This document shows positions 1 to 8,659 of a stretch of 64,000 nucleotides of DNA, one piece after another. A program made the translations under genes and the position numbers. The stretch comes from Candidatus Paralachnospira sangeri (GTDB lineage: Bacteria; Bacillota; Clostridia; Lachnospirales; Lachnospiraceae): positions 1 through 64,000 of the forward strand of contig CAJFOT010000033.1 in assembly GCA_904397815.1 (NCBI GenBank). The letters run 5' to 3'. The notes beneath the pieces were generated by a model, which ran no database searches, was not told the origin of the DNA, and was given only the letters and a program-made list of their open reading frames with translations. The number at the start of each line of letters is the position of its first letter. Within the stretch, counting starts at the first letter, position 1.

Positions 1-237
1 AAGTCCGGTTCTGAAAAACCGCCTCGGAATCTGCTTTAGTACCTGTTCGGGCCGGGAATCAAGCGGCAGAATGTCCCGCCCATATGGTGCTGTGCCCCAG
101 AGCGTTGTCTCCCCATCCGGCGGTTCTGGATACTGGCTGCCGCTTCCCGCTATGACCTCCGATGCTGTCCGGCGGTTCGTACCTCCCGCCTGCCGATGAA
201 CAAAAACATGGTACTGCTGTCCGGCCAGCTGCCTCAC
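1..237 (-). CDS. Partial open frame running off the left edge, unrecognised
   Basis: A minus-strand frame stays open from a GTG at 237, just after the desulfoferrodoxin stop, to the window edge (about 79 codons, no stop). I recognise no family. The distal part encodes a peptide with LDSRPEQVL. A closely related stretch (26 of 29 bases identical, same reading frame) occurs at 52575-52603 at the head of the truncated asparaginase frame, so this may be a repeated element rather than an ordinary gene. The start has no convincing ribosome site and the frame could also begin further upstream. Existence as a protein is uncertain. Confidence 0.35.
   Translation of the reverse strand, partial: MRQLAGQQYHVFVHRQAGGTNRRTASEVIAGSGSQYPEPPDGETTLWGTAPYGRDILPLDSRPEQVLKQIPRRFFRTGL
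36..64. repeat. First copy of the dispersed sequence
   Basis: TTAGTACCTGTTC followed by GGGCCGGGAATCAAGC. See the copy at 52575-52603. It lies inside the partial frame at the window edge. Confidence 0.6.
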
Positions 238-238
238 G

Positions 239-628
239 TCAGCTTTTCAGCTCTTTCGCCCACAGCCCATGAAGGTTGCAGTAAGCTGAGGCCCGCACCA
301 GGGCGGAGGGATCGGGGATCATGAACTCAGCCTCAGGCTTCTCACCTGCCTGGAGAAATTTTCTGCACACACTGTGCTGTGTCTCCAGGCTGATCCAGAC
401 GATACTGTGTTCTGTGTCCATCGGATGGCATACCGCGCCGGCGCACACTGTCACTTTATTTCCGCTGATCTTCACCACCGGCACATGCTTTTCCTCTCCC
501 TGTCCTGATGTGTGGACGGGAAGCTGAATCATCTTCTCCTTGCAGCAGTACAGTTCTTCCGGACAATCCTGCAGCACCTCCACCTGTTTCCTGCATTCCT
601 TACAATATAATATATCTCTCTGTGCCAT
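239..628 (-). CDS. dfx: Desulfoferrodoxin / superoxide reductase
   Basis: Reduces superoxide to hydrogen peroxide in the cytoplasm without making oxygen, a usual detoxification route in strict anaerobes. The N-terminus has the four-cysteine desulforedoxin iron site (CKEC, then YCC). The C-terminal neelaredoxin domain has the active-site ligands of the Fe(His)4Cys centre: EKHVPV, HPMDTEH and CNLHG. The EK pair before the first histidine is the conserved catalytic Glu-Lys. Both iron centres are present, so this is a two-iron class enzyme of normal size (129 residues). The ATG at 628 is preferred over the GTG at 634 because an AGGAGG lies nine bases upstream of it. It is transcribed alone or with the partial frame downstream. 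Confidence 0.93.
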   Translation of the reverse strand: MAQRDILYCKECRKQVEVLQDCPEELYCCKEKMIQLPVHTSGQGEEKHVPVVKISGNKVTVCAGAVCHPMDTEHSIVWISLETQHSVCRKFLQAGEKPEAEFMIPDPSALVRASAYCNLHGLWAKELKS

Positions 629-740
629 TTTCACATACCTCCTGAATCCGGGCAGGCTTTCACGCCTCCTTTTTTCATATTTTTTCCGTCAGGAAGGCAT
701 ATTATACACGGCGCCGGCGCATCTGAAGCATACTGTTTTT

Positions 741-1238
741 CTAACGGTCCCGGATGCTGATGGACTCTACTGCCACACTTCCGCTGCGTACAATGGACAC
801 CTGTTTATGAGTTTCTTTCACCAGATTGATCAGACTGGTATTCCGCTCCTCCGTCTGGACACATTCCAGCAGTACGCTTTCCTTCCCGTAGTCTACCACC
901 TTTACGCCAAAAACCTGGGCGATGTTAAACAGATCGTTTTTGTCTTTCAGCGTGCAGCCCTTTACCTTCAGGTACATGATTTCCTTCATATGGAGGGCTG
1001 TGTTGGTGTAGTCTGTCACCTTGATGACTTCCACACAGTGATTCAGCTGTTTCTTGATCTGCTCAAATGTGGCGTCATCGCTGTCCACGCAGATGGTCAT
1101 CCTGGAAACCGTCTCATCCTCTGTCTCACCGACAGTCAGGCTGTGAAGGTTATAGGACTTTCCCGAAATCAGTCCCGCGATCCTGGCCAGAACACCGGGC
1201 CGGTTTTCCACATATAACGCAAGCCACCTTTTCTTCAT
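741..1238 (-). CDS. ilvN: Acetolactate synthase small (regulatory) subunit
   Basis: Regulatory subunit of acetohydroxyacid synthase. It binds the IlvB catalytic subunit and confers valine feedback inhibition. The N-terminal ACT domain is clear (RPGVLARIAGLISGKSYN followed by LTVGETED), and a second C-terminal domain of about 75 residues follows, as in the IlvH/IlvN family. The frame opens at 1259, overlapping the ilvB stop (ATGA). However, an AGGAGG inside that stretch sits nine bases before the ATG at 1238, which I take as the start (165 residues; the ATG at 1244 is an alternative). The tight coupling to ilvB places it under the same T-box leader. Confidence 0.94.
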   Translation of the reverse strand: MKKRWLALYVENRPGVLARIAGLISGKSYNLHSLTVGETEDETVSRMTICVDSDDATFEQIKKQLNHCVEVIKVTDYTNTALHMKEIMYLKVKGCTLKDKNDLFNIAQVFGVKVVDYGKESVLLECVQTEERNTSLINLVKETHKQVSIVRSGSVAVESISIRDR

Positions 1239-1255
1239 CTCCATATCCCTCCTCA

Positions 1256-3022
1256 TCATTTTTCCTCCTGCTTCTGACTGCCGCTGTTCAGGCCCGGATA
1301 GTCCACGATCATCTGGTCTACCGTTCCGCCGTTCATAATCATGGGCAGCACCAGTTCATTGGGATCTATCACAAATTCAATCAGCGTGGGCCCGGTTTTG
1401 TGAGCCGCCGCCTGATCGAAAGCCGATTCCATCTGTTCCTGGTCGAATACCCGGATGCCCAGGGTTCCGTAGCTTTCCGCCAGCTTTACGAAATCAGGAA
1501 GATAGGGCGGGCATTTTTCACTGATATCCCCGCACCGCTTCTCACAGCTCTTGCGCCAGCACAGACAGGTTTTGGAGAACCGTTTGTCATAAAACAGATG
1601 CTGCATCTGCCGCACCATGCCCAGATAACTGTTGTTCAGGATACAGACTGTGATTGGCAGCTCATAAGCCATGGCTGTAGCCAGCTCCTGCATATTCATC
1701 TGGAAACCGCCGTCTCCGGTGACACATACCACCTGCTTATCCGGGTTGCCCAGCTGGGCGCCGATGGCAGCGGGGAATCCGTATCCCATGGTTCCCAGAC
1801 CGCCGGAGGTCAGGAACTGGTTCCTTCCGGTCATGCCGATATACTGAGCCGCCCACATCTGATGCTGGCCCACATCGGTCACAATAATACCATCCTTAAA
1901 GCGGCGGCCGATCTCCCGCATCACCGCCTCCGGTGACAATTTGTCTGAGCAGCGCTGCTGTACCATGGGATGCTCTGTCTTCCAGGTCTCCAGCTGCTTT
2001 CTCCAGGGGTCAATCTCACAGTACTGGGCCCGCTTCAGCATCTCATGGATGGCGGCGCCGGCGTCTGCCACAATGGGCACATCCACCTTGATATTTCTGG
2101 AAATACTGGAGGATTCGATATCCACATGGATAATTTTCGCGTTTTTCGCGAATTCCTCAATTTTTCCTGTAATCCGGTCGCTGAATCGGGTTCCGATGGA
2201 AAAGAGAAGGTCGCATTCCTTAATCGCCATGTTCGCCACATAAAATCCATGCATACCTGCATTGCCGTAATACAGAGGATGGCCGGAGGGAATCGCCCCT
2301 TTTCCCATAAGTGTCGTCACCGCAGGCACGCCAGTGGAGTCCATCAGGGTGGTCATCAGCCGCCCTGCACAGGAAAGCTTCACGCCGCCTCCAACCAGGA
2401 ACAGAGGGCGCTTCGCCTCTCTCAGCATTTCCATGGCCCTCTTGATCTGTCCTTCATGCACCTTTGTATTCGGTTTATAGCCCCGGATGGAAACCGGCTG
2501 ATCGAAATCATCCTCATCCTCCTCCAGCATCATATCCTTGGGCAGATCTACCACTACAGGCCCCGGTTTTCCGGTTCTGGCGATAAAAAAGGCTTCTTTC
2601 ATGATCCGGACCAGATCTTTTCTCTGTCTGACCATAATGGTAAATTTCGAAATATTTCTTACGACGCCTACAATATCAATTTCCTGAAAAGCGTCATTGC
2701 CGATCAGGCTTCTGGGCGCCTGTCCGGTGAAACATACCAGGGGGATACTGTCATAGTTTGCTGTAGCGATGCCGGTTACCAGATTTGTGGCGCCGGGGCC
2801 GCTGGTCACCAGACAGACGCCCACTTTTCCGGTAGAACGGGCATATCCGTCCGCCGCGTGGATGGCCCCCTGCTCATGGCGGGGCAGAACCACTTCGATA
2901 TCGTCCTGATCATACAGGCGGTCAAAAATATCAATCACATACCCGCCGGGATAGCCAAATACCGTGTCCACACCTTCATTTTTCAGAACCTGGACAAAGC
3001 TCTCTGTTCCTTTCATTTTCAT
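1256..3022 (-). CDS. ilvB: Acetolactate synthase large (catalytic) subunit
   Basis: Thiamine-diphosphate enzyme that condenses two pyruvates to acetolactate, or pyruvate with 2-ketobutyrate, as the first shared step of valine, leucine and isoleucine synthesis. The order is a pyrimidine-binding domain with the catalytic glutamate (VFGYPGG and PRHEQGA), a central FAD-type domain, and a C-terminal diphosphate-binding domain with GDGGFQMNMQEL and NNSYLGMVRQ. At 588 residues it is slightly long because of a cysteine-rich insert after YDKRFSKT (about 1503-1573). The start ATG at 3022 follows GAGGAGG. It is first in an operon with ilvN and is controlled by the T-box leader upstream. Confidence 0.96.
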   Translation of the reverse strand: MKMKGTESFVQVLKNEGVDTVFGYPGGYVIDIFDRLYDQDDIEVVLPRHEQGAIHAADGYARSTGKVGVCLVTSGPGATNLVTGIATANYDSIPLVCFTGQAPRSLIGNDAFQEIDIVGVVRNISKFTIMVRQRKDLVRIMKEAFFIARTGKPGPVVVDLPKDMMLEEDEDDFDQPVSIRGYKPNTKVHEGQIKRAMEMLREAKRPLFLVGGGVKLSCAGRLMTTLMDSTGVPAVTTLMGKGAIPSGHPLYYGNAGMHGFYVANMAIKECDLLFSIGTRFSDRITGKIEEFAKNAKIIHVDIESSSISRNIKVDVPIVADAGAAIHEMLKRAQYCEIDPWRKQLETWKTEHPMVQQRCSDKLSPEAVMREIGRRFKDGIIVTDVGQHQMWAAQYIGMTGRNQFLTSGGLGTMGYGFPAAIGAQLGNPDKQVVCVTGDGGFQMNMQELATAMAYELPITVCILNNSYLGMVRQMQHLFYDKRFSKTCLCWRKSCEKRCGDISEKCPPYLPDFVKLAESYGTLGIRVFDQEQMESAFDQAAAHKTGPTLIEFVIDPNELVLPMIMNGGTVDQMIVDYPGLNSGSQKQEEK

Positions 3023-3069
3023 ATGTTACATTCCCTCCTCTGCACTCATAAAACAGAATCCTGTTATAT

Positions 3070-3361
3070 AAAAACGCCCTAAGCTGTTTGATAGCTTAGG
3101 GCGAATATTGCATCCGTGTTACCACCTAAATTCAGAGATCTCTCTGCACTCTGCCGGTACAGGCCGCAGCCGGACTGCCGCTGATACCGCTTCCCTGTAA
3201 CGGGGGAATGCCGTTGGAGCTTAATAAAGATTTCTCTCGTTGGGTCCACTGCTCAAGGGCTACTTCCATATGCCTGAAATGAAGATTTTCACCACCCATC
3301 TTCTCTCTGAAAATTCAGAATATATGTACTCCTCCCTGTCACTGCATTTTCCTGTAAATTG
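3070..3361 (-). promoter_or_regulatory. T-box leader of ilvBN, valine-like specifier
   Basis: About 290 bases of leader RNA before ilvB. Reading on the minus strand, a stem I region contains AGAGAG and GGTGGTGAAAATC-type motifs. The specifier loop reads GGAA-GTA-GCCCTTGAG. The T-box sequence AGGTGGTAACACGG lies at about 3113-3126, followed by a terminator hairpin (CGCCCTAAGCT / AGCTTAGGGCG, then TTTTTAT) at 3071-3105. By the usual rule (codon, purine, CC) the specifier is GTA, valine, at 3261-3263. Uncharged tRNA-Val would pair with the specifier and the T-box bulge and stabilise the antiterminator, so ilvBN would rise when valine is short. The T-box itself is clear; the codon assignment is an inference. 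Confidence 0.92.
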
Positions 3362-3367
3362 AAATAT

Positions 3368-3396
3368 ATTATAGCGGAATCTCTGCTCTTTGTCAA
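3368..3396 (-). promoter_or_regulatory. Sigma-A type promoter of the ilvBN T-box transcript
   Basis: Minus strand TTGACA (3391-3396), a 17-base spacer and TATAAT (3368-3373), both perfect consensus. Transcription would start near 3361, at the 5' end of the T-box leader. Confidence 0.88.
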
Positions 3397-3451
3397 ACAA
3401 AATTTCCACGATCCGGCAGGAAAACCGAAATTATTTTGAGCATTTTCTTTG

Positions 3452-4459
3452 TTACAGCAATTCCACACCGGCGCTTCTGCAGATTTCCATAGTCTCCTGA
3501 TCCCATACAGAGGACTGCACCTCTCCGATATGGGCTTTGCCCAGCATCAGCATACAGAGACGGGACTGACCGATACCGCCGCCGATGGTCAGAGGCAGTT
3601 TTCCCTCCAGCAGCATCTTATGGAAGGGCAGCTTGCGCCGCTCATTGCAGCCGGCCTTATTCAGCTGTTCATCCAGAGATTTCTCGTCTACACGGATCCC
3701 CATGGAAGAAATCTCCAGAGCATGACCCAGCACCTCATCCCAGAACAGCAGGTCGCCGTTCAGCGCCCAGTCATCATAGTCCGGAGCCCGGCCATCATGC
3801 CGCTCACCATTCTCCATCACATCTCCGATCTGCATAATAAAAATAGTCTTATGCTCCTTTGCAAACAGATCCTCCCGTTCTTTCGGCGTCCGGTCAGGAT
3901 ACAAAGCCGCCAGCTCTGAGGATGTGATAAAGGTAACATCCCGGCACAGCTCTGTCCGCAGGCTTTCGAAATGATATTTCACCTCATCCAGGGTATTGCA
4001 GATCACATTGACAATCCGTCTCACGGTCTCCTTGAGATAATCCAGATTCCGGTCCTCTTTCCGGATAATTTTCTCCCAGTCCCACTGATCTACATAGATA
4101 GAATGGGTATTATCCAGTTCTTCATCCCGGCGGATGGCATTCATATCCGCCAGCAGCCCTTTGCCCACATGAAAATCATAGCGGTAAAGAGCCATACGCT
4201 TCCACTTTGCCAGAGAATGCACCACCTGGGCGTCCTTCTGCAGGGCAGGCACATCAAAGGATACCGGCCGCTCCACACCGTTCAGATCATCGTTCAGGCC
4301 AGTCAGCGGATCGATGACCACAGGCGCTGTCACACGTTTCAGTCGGAGCGCCATGCTTAATTTCTTTTCAAAAATACTCTTAATCGTTCCGATGGCCTCC
4401 TGGGTCTCGTACAGACTGAGCATGGAAAAATATTCTTCGGGTATGATAGTTTTACTCAT
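3452..4459 (-). CDS. asnA: Aspartate--ammonia ligase (AsnA)
   Basis: Makes asparagine from aspartate, ATP and ammonia in the cytoplasm. The protein belongs to the class II aminoacyl-tRNA synthetase fold. Family stretches seen include YDFHVGKGLLADMNAIRRDE, SIYVDQWDWEK and the C-terminal GGGIGQSRLCMLML. Its 335 residues match the normal length. The ATG at 4459 follows AGGAGG. It has its own promoter (4522-4550) and no visible tRNA-responsive leader, unlike its neighbour ilvBN. Confidence 0.97.
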   Translation of the reverse strand: MSKTIIPEEYFSMLSLYETQEAIGTIKSIFEKKLSMALRLKRVTAPVVIDPLTGLNDDLNGVERPVSFDVPALQKDAQVVHSLAKWKRMALYRYDFHVGKGLLADMNAIRRDEELDNTHSIYVDQWDWEKIIRKEDRNLDYLKETVRRIVNVICNTLDEVKYHFESLRTELCRDVTFITSSELAALYPDRTPKEREDLFAKEHKTIFIMQIGDVMENGERHDGRAPDYDDWALNGDLLFWDEVLGHALEISSMGIRVDEKSLDEQLNKAGCNERRKLPFHKMLLEGKLPLTIGGGIGQSRLCMLMLGKAHIGEVQSSVWDQETMEICRSAGVELL

Positions 4460-4521
4460 AAAATCCTCCTGCTGCCGGCATTTCGTCCCGCCTTGCGAGC
4501 CTGCCGGTTTTCTCCCTGTTG

Positions 4522-4550
4522 ATTATAAAAAACATTTGCGGATAAGTCAA
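4522..4550 (-). promoter_or_regulatory. Sigma-A type promoter of asnA
   Basis: Minus strand TTGACT (4545-4550), a 17-base spacer and TATAAT (4522-4527), about 60 bases before the asnA start. Confidence 0.8.
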
Positions 4551-4558
4551 TGCACCTC

Positions 4559-5896
4559 TCACGCTTTCCCACAGCATTTCCCTCTCAGCTGCTTTACCAG
4601 AATCGGCACCTCGAACACCAGCATCATCAGCCACCCGCCCAGGCAGGCGTAGGCGATGCCGGGAATGCCGTAGCGGGGCGCCAGATACCAGGAAAACAGC
4701 ACACGGAAAATCATCTGGGTGGCCGTAGCGCCCAGGGTCACCTCCATCCGCCCCAGTCCCCGGAAAAATCCCTGGATGCCGTTGGTCACAGCCGGGAGAA
4801 TATAACAGAACGCAATGGTCGTCAGATAATGACTGCCCATGCTGATAATCTGAACTTCCTCTTCCTGGACAAACAAAGTCATCAGGAACCGGGCGCACAG
4901 GAAGATCACCGCACCGATGGCGATGCCGTATGCCACTTCCAGCGCCAGCCCTTCCTTCAGTCCTTTCCGCACCCGCGTTTCATTGCCGGCGCCCCGGTTC
5001 TGGGCGATAAATACCGTGATACCCTGGCCAATACTCTGCTGGGGCGTATAGGCGAAATCGTCCACCCGGTTGACTGCGTTAAATGTAGCCATGGCATCCA
5101 CTCCCAGGGGATTAACCGTCATCTGCACCCCGACCTTTCCCATATACAGCACTGCCTGCTGCATGGCGCTGGCCCAGCTGTAATGGATGGTCCGGGAGAG
5201 AAGTCCCCTGTCCACATGCATTTCCTTCCGGCTGACCCGCAGCAGATCCACCCGCCGGTACACATAGATCATACACATTACCGCCGAGCAGGCCTGAGCC
5301 ATGACGGTGGCCGCGGCCGCTCCCGCCGCCCCTGTGTGGAAAACCGCCACCATAACATAGTCCAGCACGCCGTTCAGTACCGCCGCCACGATCAGACAGC
5401 GGACCGGCGTCACCGAATCCCCTACACTGCGCAGGGCAGAGGCGTATACATTATACAAAAAGGTAAAAATCAGGCCGGCGAAAATAATCCGCAGATATGC
5501 CTGAGCCTCCCCGATCACCTCTGCGGGAGTATTGATCAGCACGAGAATCGGCCTGGCCAGAAAAATAAACAGGATGCTCAGGCCGATGGTAAAGACAATG
5601 CCTGCCACCAGCGTGGTGGAAACCTCCCGTTTCAGTCTCCTCTGGTCCCCTGCCCCGTAAAATTCACTCATCAGCACCGAAGCGCCCATGCACAAGCCTA
5701 TGATGAAAAAGAGCACAATATTCATAATCGGATTGGCTGTACCCACGGCTGCCAGAGAATTTTTTCCTGCAAACCGGCCCACAATAATGGAATCCATCGC
5801 ATTATAGGTCAGCTGAAATAAATTTCCCAGAATCGTGGGAACCGCATAGCTGAGAAGGTGGCGGAAAATCCGTCCCTCTGTCATGTTTCTTACCAT
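4559..5896 (-). CDS. MATE family efflux transporter
   Basis: Polytopic membrane exporter of the multidrug and toxic compound extrusion family, normally driven by a Na+ or H+ gradient. The 445 residues form about twelve hydrophobic segments in two similar halves. The N-terminal half has the family pattern around SYAVPTILGNLFQLTYNAMD and IVGRFAGKNSLAAVG. The second half restarts with the parallel ASAMQQAVLYMGKVGVQM. The substrate cannot be told from sequence. It lies downstream of the metal-uptake operon on the same strand but about 120 bases away, so co-transcription is uncertain. Confidence 0.93.
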   Translation of the reverse strand: MVRNMTEGRIFRHLLSYAVPTILGNLFQLTYNAMDSIIVGRFAGKNSLAAVGTANPIMNIVLFFIIGLCMGASVLMSEFYGAGDQRRLKREVSTTLVAGIVFTIGLSILFIFLARPILVLINTPAEVIGEAQAYLRIIFAGLIFTFLYNVYASALRSVGDSVTPVRCLIVAAVLNGVLDYVMVAVFHTGAAGAAAATVMAQACSAVMCMIYVYRRVDLLRVSRKEMHVDRGLLSRTIHYSWASAMQQAVLYMGKVGVQMTVNPLGVDAMATFNAVNRVDDFAYTPQQSIGQGITVFIAQNRGAGNETRVRKGLKEGLALEVAYGIAIGAVIFLCARFLMTLFVQEEEVQIISMGSHYLTTIAFCYILPAVTNGIQGFFRGLGRMEVTLGATATQMIFRVLFSWYLAPRYGIPGIAYACLGGWLMMLVFEVPILVKQLRGKCCGKA

Positions 5897-6015
5897 AACT
5901 TTACCTCTGTATATCGCTTTTCTGTAAAAACCACCGCCGAAAATGTATTATATCAGCAAGTTCCGACACGAATACCGAGCCGCCCTGCGCCGGAACTCTT
6001 CATCTGCCCCTGGAA

Positions 6016-6855
6016 TCAGGTATGTCTCCTGCGGGAAGCAGCGATTTTTCCCGCCAGGCTGAACACAGTCAGGAAGGCCAGATTCACCAGCACCACACTG
6101 GCTCCCGCCGGCGTCCCGTAGCCGTAAGAGAGAATCATGCCGATAAAGAAAGCCGCTACGGACACCGCTGCAGAGCAGATTACCACGCCCCGAAAACTTT
6201 TCATCACCCTCATGGAGATCAGAGATGGGAAAATAATCAGGCTGGAAATCAGCAAGGCTCCCATCATCTGCATGCCCAGCACAATGGTCACCGCCGTCAG
6301 CACCGCGATCAGTGTATTGTAAAAAGAAGTTCTGACCCTGGCTGTTTTCGCAAAAGTCTCATCAAAGGTGATGGCAAAAATCTTATGATAGCAGATCAGA
6401 AACAGCACCAGCACTGTCAGGCAGAGAACTGTGCTGACGGCCACATCGCTTCTGCGCATGGCCAGAATGCTGCCAAACATATAGCTGTATACATCCAGAT
6501 TCATCCCTGTGGTCAGGGAGGTTACTGTCACGCCTACTGCCAGGGCGCCGGAGGATACCACGGCGATCGCCGCATCGCTTTTGATCTTTCCCGTTTCCTC
6601 CAGCCGAAGCAGCGCCACGGCCGCAATCACCACCACCGGAATGGACACCTGGAGAGGCGACCAGCCGCAGGCCACCGCCACTGACAGGGCGCCGAAGGAC
6701 ACATGAGACAGGCCGTCCCCGATCATGGAGTAATTTTTCAGCACCAGGCTGACCCCCAGAAGAGAGGCACACAGAGAAACCATGCATCCCACCAGCAGGG
6801 CCCGCACGATAAAGGAATAAGACACCATTTCCATCAGCAGGCTGATCATATTCAT
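6016..6855 (-). CDS. znuB: Metal ABC transporter permease (ZnuB/ABC-3 type)
   Basis: Membrane channel subunit of a zinc or manganese importer. The 279 residues contain about eight hydrophobic helices. The segment SLVLKNYSMIGDGLSHVSFG is typical of the ABC-3 permease family. The first codons overlap the end of the ATPase gene by four bases (ATGA), showing translational coupling. Together with the ATPase and the His-rich binding protein upstream it forms a complete uptake system. Zinc is favoured by the histidine-rich loop of the binding protein, but manganese cannot be excluded. Confidence 0.93.
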   Translation of the reverse strand: MNMISLLMEMVSYSFIVRALLVGCMVSLCASLLGVSLVLKNYSMIGDGLSHVSFGALSVAVACGWSPLQVSIPVVVIAAVALLRLEETGKIKSDAAIAVVSSGALAVGVTVTSLTTGMNLDVYSYMFGSILAMRRSDVAVSTVLCLTVLVLFLICYHKIFAITFDETFAKTARVRTSFYNTLIAVLTAVTIVLGMQMMGALLISSLIIFPSLISMRVMKSFRGVVICSAAVSVAAFFIGMILSYGYGTPAGASVVLVNLAFLTVFSLAGKIAASRRRHT

Positions 6856-7562
6856 GTCCGGTTACCTCCTTCCGTCATCATCCGCCCGGAGGCGCTGTTT
6901 TCATATTCCGATACCGTCCCGTAGAACCGGACGCCGCCGTCCAGAAGCAAAATCTCCCTGGCGTGCTTCAATACATGGTCCAGATCATGGGAAACCATGA
7001 GGATCGCCAGCCCTTCCTTCTGATTCAGCTCATCCAGCATCTGATACAGCTCCTTCACCGCCATCGGATCCAGGCCGGATACCGGCTCATCCAACACCAG
7101 GATACTGTCTGTGGCGCACAGCGCCCGGGCAATCAGTGCCCGCTGCCGCTGTCCGCCGGACAATTCCCGGTAGCACCGGTTTTTCAGATCCCCGATCCCC
7201 ATCCGCTTCATATTCCGATCTGCCAGTTCCTTCTCCTTTTTCGTATAAAAAGGACGCAGGCCGCACCGGCGGAGACAGCCGGACAGAACCACCTCTCCCA
7301 CTGTTGCGGGAAAATTTTTCTGAAGATCTGTCTGCTGGGGCAGATAGCCGATGCCGTCCTGCTCCACGGCAGACCCGTAGGCCACACTTCCCTCCATCGG
7401 CTTCAGCAGGCCCAGAAGCCCTTTAATCAGCGTGGACTTCCCGGCGCCGTTTTCTCCAATGATTCCAATATAATCACCCGGCTCCACCGCCAGTGTCACA
7501 TCCTGCACCACCGCGCGCCCCTCATATCCGAAGCAGGCGCCGTCACAGCGTATCAGCTCCAT
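6852..7562 (-). CDS. znuC: Metal ABC transporter ATP-binding protein
   Basis: Cytoplasmic ATPase that powers metal import through the adjacent permease. It shows Walker A (GENGAGKSTLIKG), the signature LSGGQRQRALIARA, Walker B SILVLDEP and the switch histidine in MVSHDLDHV. Its 236 residues are normal for ZnuC/MntB-type ATPases. It begins two bases after the binding-protein stop and overlaps the permease gene by four bases, so the three genes are one transcription and translation unit. Confidence 0.95.
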   Translation of the reverse strand: MELIRCDGACFGYEGRAVVQDVTLAVEPGDYIGIIGENGAGKSTLIKGLLGLLKPMEGSVAYGSAVEQDGIGYLPQQTDLQKNFPATVGEVVLSGCLRRCGLRPFYTKKEKELADRNMKRMGIGDLKNRCYRELSGGQRQRALIARALCATDSILVLDEPVSGLDPMAVKELYQMLDELNQKEGLAILMVSHDLDHVLKHAREILLLDGGVRFYGTVSEYENSASGRMMTEGGNRT

Positions 7563-7563
7563 A

Positions 7564-8550
7564 TCACTCCAGCCCTTTCTTCAAATTTTCCAGATTCCGC
7601 TTCATCAGTTCTACATAAGTGACGCCGGACTGAAAATCATCCCGGGTCACATTGTGGCAGGAATGGAGCATCAGCATCTCTGCCCCCGTCTCCTCGCTGA
7701 TGATCTCCGCTGTCCGGGTGCTGCTCAGCTCCACATAATAGATCACCGGGATATTCTCCTCTTTCACTTCATCAATCAGTTTGGCAATAGAAGCCGCGCT
7801 GGGCTCCATCTCCGCGCCGCAGCCCGGAAAAGCCGCGTCATACTCCAGCCCGTATTCATCTGCCAGGTAGCGGAAGGGAAATTTGTCTCCGAATATCACC
7901 ACATTCCGGCTCCCCTCCGCCACTGCCTGACGAAACTGGCTGTCCAGCTCCTCCAGCTGTCCTGTCAGTGTCTCCAGATTGGCCTCATAATAATCCTGAT
8001 TCTCCGGGTCCGCGGCGATCAGCCCATCTGCAACCGCCCGAGCCAGCACCACTGCGTTTTTCGGGGATGTCCAGATATGTTCATCATATTCAATCTCCTC
8101 GATCTCTCCATCCCCGTGGTCATGGTCCTCATGGGCGTGATTCAGCTCCATGCTCTCTGTCAGCACTTCCTCCACCGGGGTCACATAATCCATCATCCGC
8201 ACCGTCAGCCGGCCGGGATTTTCCACCGCCTCCAGAGCCTGATCCACCCACTGCTCCATTTCCCCGCCATTATAGAGGAAAAGGTCGCATTCACCGATTC
8301 GTATCATATCCACAGGGGTCGGCTCAAAGGAATGGCTATCCCTCCCTGCGGGGAGAAGGAGCGTCAGATCAATCCGGTCTCCGCCGATCTGCCTGGCAAA
8401 ATCATAATAGGGGAAAATAGTGGCAATTACATCCGGCTTTCCGCTTTCCGCCGCCCCCTGTTGTGTTTCTCCTGTCTGCGCCCCATGGCAGCCTGTCAGA
8501 CATAATAAAACCAGCGCCGCCGCGGCCAGAAGTCCAGCTACTCTTCTCAT
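7564..8550 (-). CDS. znuA: Zinc-type ABC transporter substrate-binding lipoprotein
   Basis: Extracellular lipid-anchored metal receptor of the cluster A-I family. The lipoprotein signal ends in LLCLTGC, so the mature protein begins at that cysteine. A histidine- and acid-rich loop (NHAHEDHDHGDG, then YDEH) in the middle is typical of zinc receptors. Other metal-site regions include SHSFEPTP, FGDKFPFRYLADEYGL and the C-terminal VELSSTRTAEIISEETG. The ATG at 8550 (GGGAGG upstream, directly before the signal peptide) is chosen over an in-frame start at 8586. It is first in the operon. Confidence 0.94.
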   Translation of the reverse strand: MRRVAGLLAAAALVLLCLTGCHGAQTGETQQGAAESGKPDVIATIFPYYDFARQIGGDRIDLTLLLPAGRDSHSFEPTPVDMIRIGECDLFLYNGGEMEQWVDQALEAVENPGRLTVRMMDYVTPVEEVLTESMELNHAHEDHDHGDGEIEEIEYDEHIWTSPKNAVVLARAVADGLIAADPENQDYYEANLETLTGQLEELDSQFRQAVAEGSRNVVIFGDKFPFRYLADEYGLEYDAAFPGCGAEMEPSAASIAKLIDEVKEENIPVIYYVELSSTRTAEIISEETGAEMLMLHSCHNVTRDDFQSGVTYVELMKRNLENLKKGLE

Positions 8551-8630
8551 ATCAGCCTCCCAGTATAAAGCTCCGTCATCAGGCACTCTGTGCCCGTCTG
8601 AACCAATATATCCGCAAACAATATTTTATT

Positions 8631-8659
8631 ATTATAGTACGATCCCGCCGGAATCACAA
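8631..8659 (-). promoter_or_regulatory. Probable promoter of the znuACB-type operon
   Basis: Minus strand TTGTGA (8654-8659), a 17-base spacer and TATAAT (8631-8636), about 80 bases before znuA. I looked for a Zur or MntR palindrome over it and found none that matches well. Confidence 0.65.

Noticed and set aside
1970-3082. Long plus-strand frame opposite ilvB (370 codons)
   Set aside because: Its sequence is low in recognisable structure, it runs antisense to a certain gene and into its T-box terminator, and it has no ribosome site.
4460-4558. T-box or other riboswitch before asnA
   Set aside because: The leader is too short between promoter and start and has no T-box sequence or terminator.
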